NCBI GenBank assembly: GCA_016873995.1
Contig: VGVR01000011.1
Coordinates: 1 to 64,000 of the forward strand
DNA: 64,000 bases
From: Gemmatimonadota bacterium
GTDB taxonomy: Bacteria > Gemmatimonadota > Gemmatimonadetes > Longimicrobiales > Gaopeijiaceae
Reading direction: 5' to 3'
A model generated the notes under the pieces. That model was not told where the DNA came from. It searched no databases and worked only from the letters and a program-made list of their open reading frames with translations. This document shows positions 16,468 to 25,426 of this stretch, in pieces (position 1 is the stretch's first letter; each line of letters opens with the position of its first letter). The position numbers were made by a program, and so were the translations under genes.

Positions 16468-17649
16468 GTGTCGCTCTCCAAGCGCGTCCGCGCCGCCGAC
16501 GTGGCGTTCGCGCCCGTCAACGACTTCTACAACGCCTCGCGGTACTCGGTGGCGCGCTTCGATGCGGACGTCTGCGACTTCACGTTCGGCAATCCCCACG
16601 AGATGCCGCTCGGCGGACTGGTGTCCGCGATCCGCGAGCGGGCGATCCCGCACGACAAGAACTGGTTCGCGTACAAGTCGTCCGAGAAAGAGCCGGCGGA
16701 GTTCGTGGCGGAGCGCCTGGGCGCAGAGATCTCGCTTCCGTTCGAGCCGGCTGACATCGCCCTGACGGCGGGCGCATTCGCGGCGATCCTGGTGGCATTC
16801 CGGCTCGTGCTCGACGTGGGTGACGAGGCCATCATCAACGAGCCCGCGTGGTTCTGCTACGAGCCCATGCTGCTCGCCGGCGACTGCGTGCCCCGGAAGG
16901 TACGGCTCACGGGTCCGCGCTTCGACCTCGACCTCGCGGCCATCGACGCCGCCATCGGGCCGCGCACGCGCCTCGTCATCGTCAACACGCCGCACAACCC
17001 CACCGGGCGCATCTACGACGAGCGCACGCTCCGGGAGCTCGCGGAGCTGCTCGAGCGGGCGTCGCAGCGCATCGGCCATCGCGTGTACCTGCTTTCGGAC
17101 GAGCCGTATCGACGGCTCCGCTTCGACGGCCGGGGCTTCGTGAGCCCCGCCGCGATCTATCCCTGGACGTTCATCTCCTACAGCTACGGCAAGGTGCTGC
17201 TCGCGCCCGGCCAGCGGGTCGGCTACCTGGCCATCTCGCCGCTCATGCCGGAGCCCGAACGCCGTGCGTTCCAGAGCGCGCTCTTCTCGGCGCAGATGGC
17301 GATGGGGTGGTGCTTCCCCAACGCGGTCATGCAGTACGCCGTGCCCGATCTCGAGAACATGTCGATCGATCGAGCCGCACTCGCCCGCCGACGGGATAAG
17401 CTGCTGGCGACGCTCGGGCCAGCCGGGTACGCCGTCGTGCCGCCCGAAGGGACGTTCTACCTCTGGGGGCGCTGGCCGGCCGGTGACCCCGACCGGCTCT
17501 GGAACGCGCTCGCGGACCGGAAGGTGTTCGTGATGCCGGGGAGCGTGCTGGGCTCGCGCGACTCGTTCCGCATCAGCCTCACCGCCTCCGACGATATGGT
17601 CGAGCGCTCGCTGCCTCACTTCGTGGAGGTCGCGCGCACCGCGCGTTGA
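16468..17649 (+). CDS. PLP-dependent class I/II aminotransferase
   Basis: This 393-aa fold-type I aminotransferase contains NTPHNPTG at 173-180, the cofactor Asp/Tyr segment SDEPY around 210-214, and SYSYGK, whose K242 is the PLP-binding lysine. RVGYL follows. It moves an amino group between an amino acid and a 2-oxo acid in the cytosol, and the substrate is not predictable by eye. The GTG start at 16468 was chosen because the protein begins there with normal family spacing. It ends abutting the convergent gene at 17650. Confidence 0.88.
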   Translation: MSLSKRVRAADVAFAPVNDFYNASRYSVARFDADVCDFTFGNPHEMPLGGLVSAIRERAIPHDKNWFAYKSSEKEPAEFVAERLGAEISLPFEPADIALTAGAFAAILVAFRLVLDVGDEAIINEPAWFCYEPMLLAGDCVPRKVRLTGPRFDLDLAAIDAAIGPRTRLVIVNTPHNPTGRIYDERTLRELAELLERASQRIGHRVYLLSDEPYRRLRFDGRGFVSPAAIYPWTFISYSYGKVLLAPGQRVGYLAISPLMPEPERRAFQSALFSAQMAMGWCFPNAVMQYAVPDLENMSIDRAALARRRDKLLATLGPAGYAVVPPEGTFYLWGRWPAGDPDRLWNALADRKVFVMPGSVLGSRDSFRISLTASDDMVERSLPHFVEVARTAR

Positions 17650-18072
17650 CTACGGCAGCGCGAGCTCCAGCTCGACAGGCTGCACCGACGTGCGGATGAT
17701 GACGCCGATGCGGCCGCGCACGTCCGGCGGCGGAAACGAGGCGATGATCTCCGCCTCCTGGCCCGGTTGCACGACGATGGGGCTACCACTCGGCGCCCAC
17801 CGCTCCGTGCGGTCGCCCAGGCGGATCTCGACGCCGTCGACGGTGAGCGGCCCCGTGCCGCGGTTCTCGGCTATCGCGTCGAAGCGCCCCGTCTGGCGGA
17901 TCAGGCCCCACACCGTGAGGTGGAGCGGGCCGAAGTCGCGCTCGTAGCCACCGGACGGCCCGGTCGGCCAATCCACCGGATCGTAGCGGCGCAGCACCGA
18001 GCCGCACACGCCGCCCAGGTGGAGGAGGGCGAGGAACGTCGCGGCGGCGGCAACGGCGGTGCGGCGGTTCAT
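17650..18072 (-). CDS. Exported or membrane-anchored protein of unknown function
   Basis: The 140-aa product starts with an N-terminal hydrophobic signal (AVAAAATFLALLHLGGVCG); the Cys at its end is not in a standard lipobox. The remainder looks like a single beta-sandwich of about 110 residues: LHLTVWGLIRQTGRFDAIAENRGTGPLTVDGVEIRL ... IVVQPGQEAEIIASFPPPD. This resembles Ig-like or intermediate-filament-tail-like extracellular domains, but the family is unknown. Its stop abuts the aminotransferase stop on the other strand. Confidence 0.65.
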   Translation of the reverse strand: MNRRTAVAAAATFLALLHLGGVCGSVLRRYDPVDWPTGPSGGYERDFGPLHLTVWGLIRQTGRFDAIAENRGTGPLTVDGVEIRLGDRTERWAPSGSPIVVQPGQEAEIIASFPPPDVRGRIGVIIRTSVQPVELELALP

Positions 18073-18220
18073 GTCGGATGATACTCCGGCTCGTCCGACG
18101 AGGGCCACCGGCCGTTCGCGCTCCCGCAGGCGCAGTCGCCAATTTTCGCGTCGCCGAGACGTCCGCACCGCGCTATGATGTCGTTCGATGGCCGGCACCA
18201 ACCGATCGGGAGCAGACACC

Positions 18221-19378
18221 ATGGGACGCACGACCTTCCGCCACGCTGGCGCGACGCTCGCCGCCAGCCTTCTGGTGACCACCCTCGGTGCCGAGCTCGG
18301 AACAGCCCAAGGAACGCCGCTCTCCGTCGATCACTACGTGCGCGTGGTCTCCAAGGCCCCCTCGATGGAGGGGCAGCTCGCGCAGATCTACGTGCGGGAG
18401 CGCGTGCTGGCCGGAACGGCGCTGCGCTCCCGCGGTCTCGAGGGCCGCGTCGTCGTCTTCGTGCACGGCGCGGGCACGCCCGCCGAGGTCTCGTTCGATC
18501 CACCGGGCGCCAGCTGGATGGCGTTTCTCGCCGAGGCCGGCTACGACGTCTTCTCGGTGGACATGACCGGGTACGGCCGCTCGACCAGGCCGCCCGCCAT
18601 GAACGACCCCTGCAACCTCTCGGAAGCGCAGCAGGCCGAGTTCGTGCCGACGCTGATCCCGGCACCGTGTCCGGCAACCTTCGCGTTCGCCGCCACCACC
18701 ATCGAGTCCGATTGGCACGATCTCGACGCGGTGGTCGAGTACGTGCGCGCGCTCCGGGGCGTCGACCGCGTACACCTCGCCGCCTGGTCGCTCGGCGGCC
18801 CCCGGGCCGGCGGATACTCCGCGCGCTTTCCCGACAAAGTCGCCAGCCTCATCCTGCTGTCGCCGGCGTACGGTCGTGGCCGGTCGACCGGGGCGCCGGC
18901 GCGCCTGCCCGCTCCCGGCACGGCGATGACGAAGCAGTCGCGCGCGGACTTCGAGGCTCTCTGGAACCGGCAGGCCCCCTGCCCCGGCCAGTGGGAGCCG
19001 CGGGTGCGCGAGTCCGTCTGGACGGCCATGCTCGAGTCGGATCCCGTCGGTGCGACGTGGGGCACCGGAGTGCGACGCGCCCCGAACGTCACCACCTGGG
19101 GCTGGGGTCGGGTCGAGGTGTCGCGTCAGCAGACGCCGGTGCTGCTCGTCGCGCCGGCCACCGATGGGCAGGTGAACCCAGCGCGCGTGCGCGAGCTATA
19201 CGAGGACATCGGCTCGCCCAAGAAGGTCATCATCGACCTCGCCTGCTCGTCCCACAACGCCATGTGGGAGTCCAACCGCGAGCTCCTCTTCGAGGCGTCC
19301 CTCGAGTGGCTGCGGTCCGGGACGGTCGGGGGCGTTGGGACGGGAGAGGTCAAGCTGGGGTATGAGGACCCGTCGTAG
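18221..19378 (+). CDS. Exported alpha/beta hydrolase
   Basis: The ATG at 18221 has GGAG 8 nt upstream and begins a signal peptide ending GTAQ; the upstream in-frame ATG at 18188 lacks that spacing. The alpha/beta-hydrolase core shows VVVFVHGAGTPAE (oxyanion region), DMTGYGRS, the nucleophile elbow AWSLGGPRAG (Ser in WSLGG), an acid-loop region (LLVAPATDGQV) and a C-terminal SSHNAMWE carrying the catalytic-type His. It is a periplasmic esterase or lipase-like enzyme with unknown substrate. The mature protein has Cys pairs (DPCNLSE ... APCPAT) that could form disulfides. Confidence 0.85.
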   Translation: MGRTTFRHAGATLAASLLVTTLGAELGTAQGTPLSVDHYVRVVSKAPSMEGQLAQIYVRERVLAGTALRSRGLEGRVVVFVHGAGTPAEVSFDPPGASWMAFLAEAGYDVFSVDMTGYGRSTRPPAMNDPCNLSEAQQAEFVPTLIPAPCPATFAFAATTIESDWHDLDAVVEYVRALRGVDRVHLAAWSLGGPRAGGYSARFPDKVASLILLSPAYGRGRSTGAPARLPAPGTAMTKQSRADFEALWNRQAPCPGQWEPRVRESVWTAMLESDPVGATWGTGVRRAPNVTTWGWGRVEVSRQQTPVLLVAPATDGQVNPARVRELYEDIGSPKKVIIDLACSSHNAMWESNRELLFEASLEWLRSGTVGGVGTGEVKLGYEDPS

Positions 19379-19451
19379 GCGGCTGCGTCAGGCATTTGAC
19401 CGTCACGCCGGCCTCCCCCTAAGGTCTGTCATGTCATCATTCGGAGGAATC

Positions 19452-21107
19452 ATGAGCTTCCCGCCCCGGATACCGGGTGTTTGGCGGCGTCTCGCCGACG
19501 TCCCAGTCGCTGTCCTCGTCCTCATCGGCTTCGCCGCCGCGCCCCTGACCGTGCTCGCTCAGGTCGACCACGGCCACGACTCGCCCGAGGCGGTGGTCCC
19601 CCCGGAGGTGCCGCTGCTCGAGTCGGTCTTGGGCGACTTCACCCGCCCGATCGATACGGAGGTCCCGATCGCGCAGCGGTACTTCGATCAGGGCATGCAG
19701 ATGGTCTACGCGTTCACCTATCCGGTGGCGATCCGTTCCTTCCAGGAGGCGCAGCGGCAAGACCCGAACTGCGCCATGTGCTGGTGGGGCGAAGCGCAGG
19801 CGCGCGGGCCGTTCCTGAACAGCCGCATGACCGATTCGAATGCGCGTCCCGCATACGATGCGGCGCAGCGGGCGCTCTCCATGCTGGACCACACCGATGA
19901 CCCGGTCGAGAGGGCGCTCATCCAGGCCATGTCGATCCGCTACGCCGAGGAGCACGTCCAGGCGCAGCGGGCCTCGCTCGACAGTGCGTACAGCCAGGCG
20001 ATGGCCGAGGTCTATCGCGCATACCCGAACGACCTCGACGTCGGCGCGCTCTACGCCGAGTCGCTCATGCTCCTCAACACGGAGCGGGCCTTCTATCGCA
20101 GTGACGACCCGTTCGTGCAGGGCTTCCACGGCGTGCTCGAGAACGTGCTGGCCCAGGACATCAACCACATCGGCGCGTGCCACCTCTACATCCACGCCAC
20201 GGAAGCGACCGACGTCGCCTTCAAGGCGGAGTCGTGCGCCGACCGGCTCATGACCGCGGTGCCGGGCGCGAGCCATCTCAACCACATGCCCTCGCACACG
20301 TACAACGTGATCGGGCGGTGGGGGAAGGCAGTGCGCGCGAACGCGCTGGCGTGGCGCTCCGACGACCTCACGGCTTCAGGCCAGGGCGTCTCGTACGCGG
20401 GCACGCACAACCTGCACATGCTCTTCTACGCGGGCTCCATGGACGGCCAGGGCCAGGTGTCGGCCGCCGCGGCCGAGGAGTACGCGCGCCAAGTGAACGG
20501 CGGCTCGTTCTACCACTCGCTCGTGCTCTTCCGCTTCGGCGACTGGCAAAAGGTGCTCGGCCTCACCGAGATGCCCGGGCAGCCGATCCAGCAGGGCCTG
20601 TGGGAGTTCTCGCGGGGATACGCGCTCCTGCGCACGGGCCACCCGGACAGCGCCGCGGTCTACCTCGCGCGCGTGGATCAGAAGCGCGATACCGTGCCCA
20701 CCACCGTACAGATGCGGAACCACACGGCGCCCGATCTCCTTTCCATCACGGGCGACATCCTGCGGGGCGAGATGCTGCGCGCCGAAGGCAAGCTCGCCGA
20801 GGCGATCCCCGTATTCGAACGTTCGGTGGCCACGCACGACGGACTCCGCTACGACGAGCCCGAGCCGCTCAACTTCTCGCCGCGCCACTGGCTGGGCGCC
20901 GCGCTCCTCGAGGCCGAGCGGTACGCCGACGCCGAGCGCGTCTACCAGGCCGCGCTCGAGCAGCACCCCGACAACGGCTGGTCGTACTTCGGGATGGAGC
21001 GGGCGCTGCGAGCGCAGGGCAAGAACACGGAGGCGGACGCGGCCAGGGCCAACTTCGAGCGCGTCTGGTCACGGTCGGACGTCATCATCACGTCGTCGCG
21101 CTTCTAG
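19452..21107 (+). CDS. Exported tetratricopeptide-repeat protein
   Basis: The ATG at 19452 has GGAGG 5-9 nt upstream. The protein (551 aa) has a signal peptide ending VLAQ, then helical TPR-like repeats, most clearly YPVAIRSFQEAQRQDPNCAMCWWG, LAEAIPVFERSVATHDG and YADAERVYQAALEQHPDNGWSYFGM. CHLYIHATEA and MPSHTYNVIGRW are conserved-looking His-rich patches between the repeats, which suggests more than a scaffold, but no enzyme family was recognised. The downstream cytochrome c lipoprotein begins 24 nt later on the same strand. Confidence 0.82.
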   Translation: MSFPPRIPGVWRRLADVPVAVLVLIGFAAAPLTVLAQVDHGHDSPEAVVPPEVPLLESVLGDFTRPIDTEVPIAQRYFDQGMQMVYAFTYPVAIRSFQEAQRQDPNCAMCWWGEAQARGPFLNSRMTDSNARPAYDAAQRALSMLDHTDDPVERALIQAMSIRYAEEHVQAQRASLDSAYSQAMAEVYRAYPNDLDVGALYAESLMLLNTERAFYRSDDPFVQGFHGVLENVLAQDINHIGACHLYIHATEATDVAFKAESCADRLMTAVPGASHLNHMPSHTYNVIGRWGKAVRANALAWRSDDLTASGQGVSYAGTHNLHMLFYAGSMDGQGQVSAAAAEEYARQVNGGSFYHSLVLFRFGDWQKVLGLTEMPGQPIQQGLWEFSRGYALLRTGHPDSAAVYLARVDQKRDTVPTTVQMRNHTAPDLLSITGDILRGEMLRAEGKLAEAIPVFERSVATHDGLRYDEPEPLNFSPRHWLGAALLEAERYADAERVYQAALEQHPDNGWSYFGMERALRAQGKNTEADAARANFERVWSRSDVIITSSRF

Positions 21108-21131
21108 GGTACGCTTCGTGGCGTACCGCCC

Positions 21132-21587
21132 ATGACGGCCACGTTTTGGAAGGGCCGGGCGGCCACCGCCCGGCTCTTCGCGTTTGTCGCCGCGGCGTCC
21201 CTGTCCGCGTGCGCGACGGCCTCGCCCGAGGCGCCCGCGTCCACGCCGACGCCCCCGGCGACCTCGACGACCGCATCCGAGCCGCTCACCCCCGTGTACA
21301 CTGCCGGTCAAGCGACGCGTGGCCAGGGCACGTTCGCGGGCGTCTGCTCGACGTGCCACAGTCGCAACGAGTTCGCGGGACCGATCTTCGCGATCACGTG
21401 GAGGGCGGAGCCGCTCAGCGGCCTCTACCAGCAGATCAGCACGAACATGCCCCAGGACCGCCCCGGGAGCCTGACGCCTCAGCAGTACGTCGACGTGCTC
21501 GCGTACATCCTGCAGCTCAACGGCATCCAGCCGGGAAACCAGGAGCTGGTGGCGGACCCTACGACGCTCGCGCGGATGGACTGGTGA
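21132..21587 (+). CDS. Monoheme cytochrome c lipoprotein
   Basis: This 151-aa protein has a lipobox LSAC (C27), a Pro/Thr/Ala-rich tether (about residues 30-55) and a single class I cytochrome c domain. CSTCH at 72-76 binds haem c covalently. M106 (STNMP) is the likely distal ligand. The C-terminal helix YVDVLAYILQLNG is typical. It probably shuttles electrons at the periplasmic face of a membrane. The PQQ alcohol dehydrogenase encoded about 2 kb away lacks its own haem domain, so this is a candidate electron acceptor for it; that link is inference. Its stop overlaps the next gene's GTG. Confidence 0.88.
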   Translation: MTATFWKGRAATARLFAFVAAASLSACATASPEAPASTPTPPATSTTASEPLTPVYTAGQATRGQGTFAGVCSTCHSRNEFAGPIFAITWRAEPLSGLYQQISTNMPQDRPGSLTPQQYVDVLAYILQLNGIQPGNQELVADPTTLARMDW

Positions 21588-22480
21588 CGGCACACATCCA
21601 GGGGGTGGAGCGGTCGTCGCTGCCGCTCCTCGCGGCGCTCTCGTCTTTCGCACTCGCGTGTTCCGCGCCCGCAGCGGAAGCCCAAGCGCCAGCGACCGCG
21701 CACCGCACCGGCGAGTTCCAAGCGATCCTCACCCAGCGCGCGCCCGAGTCCGATCCACGTCGGTGGAGCGAGCGCTTCCAGTTCCGGGGGGATCTCGACG
21801 ACTGGAACTACCACCTGGCCACCGAGAGCTTCAGCCTCTATGTGCCGCCTTCCTACGAGCCCGACGGTGAGCCGTTCGGCGTCGTCGTGTGGGTGTCGGC
21901 GTTCGACCGAGGCGACATCCCAGCGGAACTCCGTGCCGTCCTCGACGAGCGCCGCCTCATCTGGGTCGGCCCGAACAACGCCGGCAACCGCCGCCATCTC
22001 TTCCCTCGGATGGGCCTCGCGCTGGATGCGGTCCGCAATGTGACCGAGCTGTACGACGTCGACGCCGATCGGATCTACGTATCCGGGCTGTCAGGAGGCG
22101 GGAAGGTGGCGGCCATGCTGGCCGTTGCTTGGGCGGACGTGTTCACGGGCGGGCTCCCTATCATCGGCATGACCACGTACCTGCGCGTGCCTGTCGCGTC
22201 GAGTCCCGGCCAGACGGTGTATCGCTTCGCGACGCCGCCGCCGGACGTACTCGCCCTCGCCAAGCAGCACCCGATCGTCATCATGACCGGCAGCGGAGAC
22301 TTCAACCGTGAGGAGTGCCGTCTCACCGCCGCGGCATACCAACGGGAAGGGTTCACCGACCTGCACCTCGTGGACATCGACGGCATGGGACACGAGATGC
22401 CTTCTGCCGAGAACTTCGGGCGCAGGTTGGACCTGCTGCTCGCCTCGTCCGCGGCTGCGAGGAATGCCGCGGCTAACTAG
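21584..22480 (+). CDS. Exported alpha/beta-hydrolase esterase (PHB-depolymerase-like)
   Basis: The GTG at 21584 forms a GTGA overlap with the cytochrome c gene. The protein (298 aa) has a signal-like hydrophobic stretch ending LACSAP, possibly lipidated. It contains SLYVPPSYEPDGEPFGVVVWVSA, the nucleophile elbow YVSGLSGGGKVAAML (Ser in GLSGGG) and a late GMGHEMP carrying the catalytic His. The pattern is that of secreted feruloyl-esterase or PHB-depolymerase-like hydrolases. Its stop overlaps the stop of the convergent hydrolase at 22477-22480. Confidence 0.8.
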   Translation: MTAHIQGVERSSLPLLAALSSFALACSAPAAEAQAPATAHRTGEFQAILTQRAPESDPRRWSERFQFRGDLDDWNYHLATESFSLYVPPSYEPDGEPFGVVVWVSAFDRGDIPAELRAVLDERRLIWVGPNNAGNRRHLFPRMGLALDAVRNVTELYDVDADRIYVSGLSGGGKVAAMLAVAWADVFTGGLPIIGMTTYLRVPVASSPGQTVYRFATPPPDVLALAKQHPIVIMTGSGDFNREECRLTAAAYQREGFTDLHLVDIDGMGHEMPSAENFGRRLDLLLASSAAARNAAAN

Positions 22481-23256
22481 CGGACCTCGGCTCCCCAGCG
22501 CTCCAACATCCAGCGACCGGCGACGCGAAGCACGGGCACGTAGGCCCCCATCATGTAGTGACCCGCTCCGGGCAGCACCCGCATCTCCACGGGATGACCG
22601 CGAGCCGCGAGCGCCGCGTACGCCTCTTCCGCTGGCCCGAACGGAACCACCTCGTCGTCCGGACTGTGGATGATGAAGAGCGGGATGCGCAGGCCCGCGA
22701 TCTCGGGGGCGCCCGGTGAGCCGGCCATGACGATCGCCCCCGTAAATACATCGCCGTGGCGCGCAGCGATGTACCACGTGCCGCGCCCACCCATGCTGAA
22801 CCCGGTGACGAGGACGCGCGCGCGATCGATGGCGTGCTCCGCCATGACGTGCTCGACCAACGCCAGCACGGCATGCTCCGAGCGGGCGGTCGCCCAACTC
22901 CGGTCGGGGACGTCGGGTGCCACGATCACCGCACCCCAGGAGCGCAGCGCCGGCTCGACGATCCCCTGCATGAACTCGCTGCCGTAGAACTCGCCGCGGC
23001 CGCCGGGATGCAGCGCGAGCACGAGCGGTCGCGGAGCGCCGCGGGAGCGGTCGTAACCCGCTGGCAGCCCGAGGCCGTAGCGGATCGATGTGCCATCGCC
23101 GAGTGCGAGCGAGGTCTCCTCGATGGTCGGCGGCTGTGGGGCCTGCGCCAGCGCGTGACCGGGCGCGGCCGCCGAAAGGAGTATCACCGTGGCGAACCCC
23201 GCCAGCAGCGTCACACCCGCGAACATCGACGACGAGTGAGCAAGCCGTCGCCTCAT
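22477..23256 (-). CDS. Exported alpha/beta hydrolase (esterase/PHB-depolymerase-like)
   Basis: This 259-aa protein has a signal peptide ending HALAQ and an esterase core: PRPLVLALHPGGRGEF (oxyanion segment), VLVTGFSMGGRGTWYIA (nucleophile Ser in GFSMGG), IIHSPDDEVVPF (acid) and LPGAGHYMMG (His). It starts in an ATGA overlap with the upstream lipocalin-like gene, which itself follows the PQQ dehydrogenase by 8 nt, so the three form a minus-strand operon. It is periplasmic with unknown substrate. Confidence 0.85.
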   Translation of the reverse strand: MRRRLAHSSSMFAGVTLLAGFATVILLSAAAPGHALAQAPQPPTIEETSLALGDGTSIRYGLGLPAGYDRSRGAPRPLVLALHPGGRGEFYGSEFMQGIVEPALRSWGAVIVAPDVPDRSWATARSEHAVLALVEHVMAEHAIDRARVLVTGFSMGGRGTWYIAARHGDVFTGAIVMAGSPGAPEIAGLRIPLFIIHSPDDEVVPFGPAEEAYAALAARGHPVEMRVLPGAGHYMMGAYVPVLRVAGRWMLERWGAEVR

Positions 23257-23738
23257 CGCACGCGCAGCAGGCGGACGGTGGACGGGTTTCGCACCGGACC
23301 GCCCTCCGTCGCAGTCGTCGTCATCCACAGCGTATCGGCACTCAAGTGGAACGAGTACTCGTTGAAGGCGCCGGGTGCCATCGCGTCCGGATTCTTGGCC
23401 ACGATGGGGCGGCGGGTCATCGTGCTCCCCGACACCTCGAACGTCCCGGCGTTCGCGGTGAACGGATTCCATACGGTCGCCAGGATCTCCGCAGTCGCCG
23501 GCCCCGGAGGCAGAGGCGGGCGGGGCGTGTCGCTGGTCACGAACGTGTAGCTGTAGTGCCGCCCCGTGAACAGCAGCAGGCCCGGCTGTGGCGACTCGAC
23601 CGTGCGCGCACCCGGCCCGCTGACCTCGATCTCCACCACCCTCCAGGCGCCTTGGAGGCCGGGCGGAGCCGCCTGCGCGTCGACGCCCCGCGCCGCGGCC
23701 ATCGCGGCGACACACATCGCGAGCGCGAGACCTCTCAC
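23253..23738 (-). CDS. Exported lipocalin-like domain protein
   Basis: From GTG 23738 the protein (161 aa) has a signal peptide ending VDAQ and one domain opening GAWRVVEIEVSGPGARTVESPQPGLLLFTGRHYSYTF and ending FNEYSFHLSADTLWMT. This matches the lipocalin-like (Lipocalin_5-type) pattern of a GxW opening followed by beta strands. It may bind a small hydrophobic molecule. It begins 8 nt after the PQQ dehydrogenase stop and overlaps the next gene by ATGA. An ATG eight codons further in is an alternative start. Confidence 0.7.
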   Translation of the reverse strand: MRGLALAMCVAAMAAARGVDAQAAPPGLQGAWRVVEIEVSGPGARTVESPQPGLLLFTGRHYSYTFVTSDTPRPPLPPGPATAEILATVWNPFTANAGTFEVSGSTMTRRPIVAKNPDAMAPGAFNEYSFHLSADTLWMTTTATEGGPVRNPSTVRLLRVR

Positions 23739-23746
23739 TCGAGGCG

Positions 23747-25426
23747 TCAGGGAAGTACGAACGTGTGCACGCTGGGCGGAGCGTTCCCACCCATGATCGT
23801 CACGTACTGGCGGCCGTCGAGCTCGTAGGTCACGGGCGTGGAGGGCTGATCGCCGACGGGTGCCTCCCAGAGGAGCCGGCCCGCAGCCGCGTCGAGCGCG
23901 ACGATGCGGTTGCGCGAACCCCAGAACACCAGGCCTCCCCCAGTCGAGAGGGCACCGCCGTTCTGGCCGTCGGTCTCGAAGCGCCACACCTCGCGGTTGG
24001 CCACCGGGTCCCACGCCTTGAGCGCACCGGCTGGCCCGCGCAGGGGCGGCGGGTCCGGCCGCACGACGTCGGCGCCCCGGGCAACGCCCAAGTTGCGCTG
24101 CCCCTGTCGGTAGTTCACCTGCACCATCTCGTACCATGATTGGTTGTTCTGCATGGGCAGGTAGACGAGCTGCGTCTGCGGATTCCATGCGAACGGCCGC
24201 CAGTTCGCCGCACCCCCGGGTCCGGGCGAAAGCCAGGCACCGCGCCCGTTCATCCCGTAGCGCGCTTCGGGCGTCTCGATCGGGCGGCCGGTCTCCGGGT
24301 CCACGCCGGACGCCCACGTAACTTCGTCGGCGAACGCAGACGCAGAGATGAACTCGCCGTTGATGCGATCGATCACGTAGAAGAACCCGTTCTTCGGCGC
24401 CTGTACGACGACGGCACGCTGGCGCCCCTCGATGGTCAGGTCGAGGAGCATCATGGGCTGCACGGCCGTGTAGTCCCAGTCGTCGCCCGGCGTATTCTGA
24501 TAGTGCCACACGTACTCGCCCGTCTCGGCGCGGAGGGCCACGATCGACGCGAGGTACAGGTTGTCGCCGCCGCCGGGGCTGCGTTGATCGCGACTCCACG
24601 GCGCGCCGTTACCCGTGCCGACGTACAGCAGGCCGAGGCGCGGATCGTAGGCGAGCGCATCCCAAACCGTGCCGCCGCCACCTACCACCCACCACTCCCC
24701 GCTCCACGTCTCCGCCGCTCGCCGCATCGCCTCGTTCTCGAACCCGAGGGCCGGGTTGCCGGGGACGGTGTGCCACCGCCAGGAGAGCTCGCCCGTCTCC
24801 GCGTCGTACGCAGACACGTAGCCCCGCACGCCGAACTCGGCCCCCGAGTTGCCGATGATCACGTTCCCCGCCACCACGCGCGGTGCCTGCGTGATGCTGT
24901 AGTCGCTGTCCCGCGGCGTGGTCTGCACGGCCCAGCGAACGATGCCCGTCGCGCGGTCGAGCGCCACGAGGCGCCCGTCCAGCACACCCACGTAGACCTT
25001 GTCGCCGAACACGGCGACGCCTCGGTTCACGTTGCCGCAGCATACGCTCGGTCCCCCCTGCTCCTCCTCGGGGATGCCCGGGTCCCAGTGCCAGAGCAGC
25101 TCACCCGTGCGCGCGTCGAGCGCGAACACGTAGCTGTACGGTCCGGTGGCGTAGATCACGCCGTCGACTACGAGCGGCGTCGCCTCGGGCCGGGCCCCCG
25201 TCTTGGGGAGCGTCCAGCTCCACGCCGGGCGGAGTTGGCCCACGTTCGCGGTGGTGATGTCCGACAGCGGGCTATAGTGCGTCTCCGCATAGTCGCGACC
25301 GTAGGTCAACCACTCGGCGGGGTCGGCGCGGGCGATACGCGCCTCGTCGACCTGCGCCGCCGCCGACGCCACGGAAACACACAGAAGGAGAGTCGACGCG
25401 AAGACGGCCAGGGAGCGGGGGGTCAT
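23747..25426 (-). CDS. PQQ-dependent alcohol dehydrogenase (quinoprotein)
   Basis: The ATG at 25426 has AGGAGG 5-10 nt upstream; the open frame beyond it lacks homology. The 559-aa protein has a signal peptide ending AAAQ and an eight-bladed quinoprotein propeller with repeated W-docking motifs (GELLWHWDPG, TGIVRWAVQT, TGELSWRWHT, TGEYVWHYQNTPGDDWDYTAVQ). Adjacent cysteines C129-C130 match the vicinal disulfide next to PQQ in this family. It oxidises an alcohol or similar substrate in the periplasm. There is no C-terminal cytochrome domain, so electrons must go to a separate carrier, possibly the cytochrome c lipoprotein at 21132. PQQ synthesis genes are not in the window. Confidence 0.9.
   Translation of the reverse strand: MTPRSLAVFASTLLLCVSVASAAAQVDEARIARADPAEWLTYGRDYAETHYSPLSDITTANVGQLRPAWSWTLPKTGARPEATPLVVDGVIYATGPYSYVFALDARTGELLWHWDPGIPEEEQGGPSVCCGNVNRGVAVFGDKVYVGVLDGRLVALDRATGIVRWAVQTTPRDSDYSITQAPRVVAGNVIIGNSGAEFGVRGYVSAYDAETGELSWRWHTVPGNPALGFENEAMRRAAETWSGEWWVVGGGGTVWDALAYDPRLGLLYVGTGNGAPWSRDQRSPGGGDNLYLASIVALRAETGEYVWHYQNTPGDDWDYTAVQPMMLLDLTIEGRQRAVVVQAPKNGFFYVIDRINGEFISASAFADEVTWASGVDPETGRPIETPEARYGMNGRGAWLSPGPGGAANWRPFAWNPQTQLVYLPMQNNQSWYEMVQVNYRQGQRNLGVARGADVVRPDPPPLRGPAGALKAWDPVANREVWRFETDGQNGGALSTGGGLVFWGSRNRIVALDAAAGRLLWEAPVGDQPSTPVTYELDGRQYVTIMGGNAPPSVHTFVLP

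Noticed and set aside
20177-22480. Very long plus-strand open frame spanning the TPR, cytochrome c and esterase genes
   Set aside because: Only the last 298 codons (from GTG 21584) show a signal and hydrolase motifs; the rest is an Arg/Gly/Ala-rich shadow of the TPR gene.
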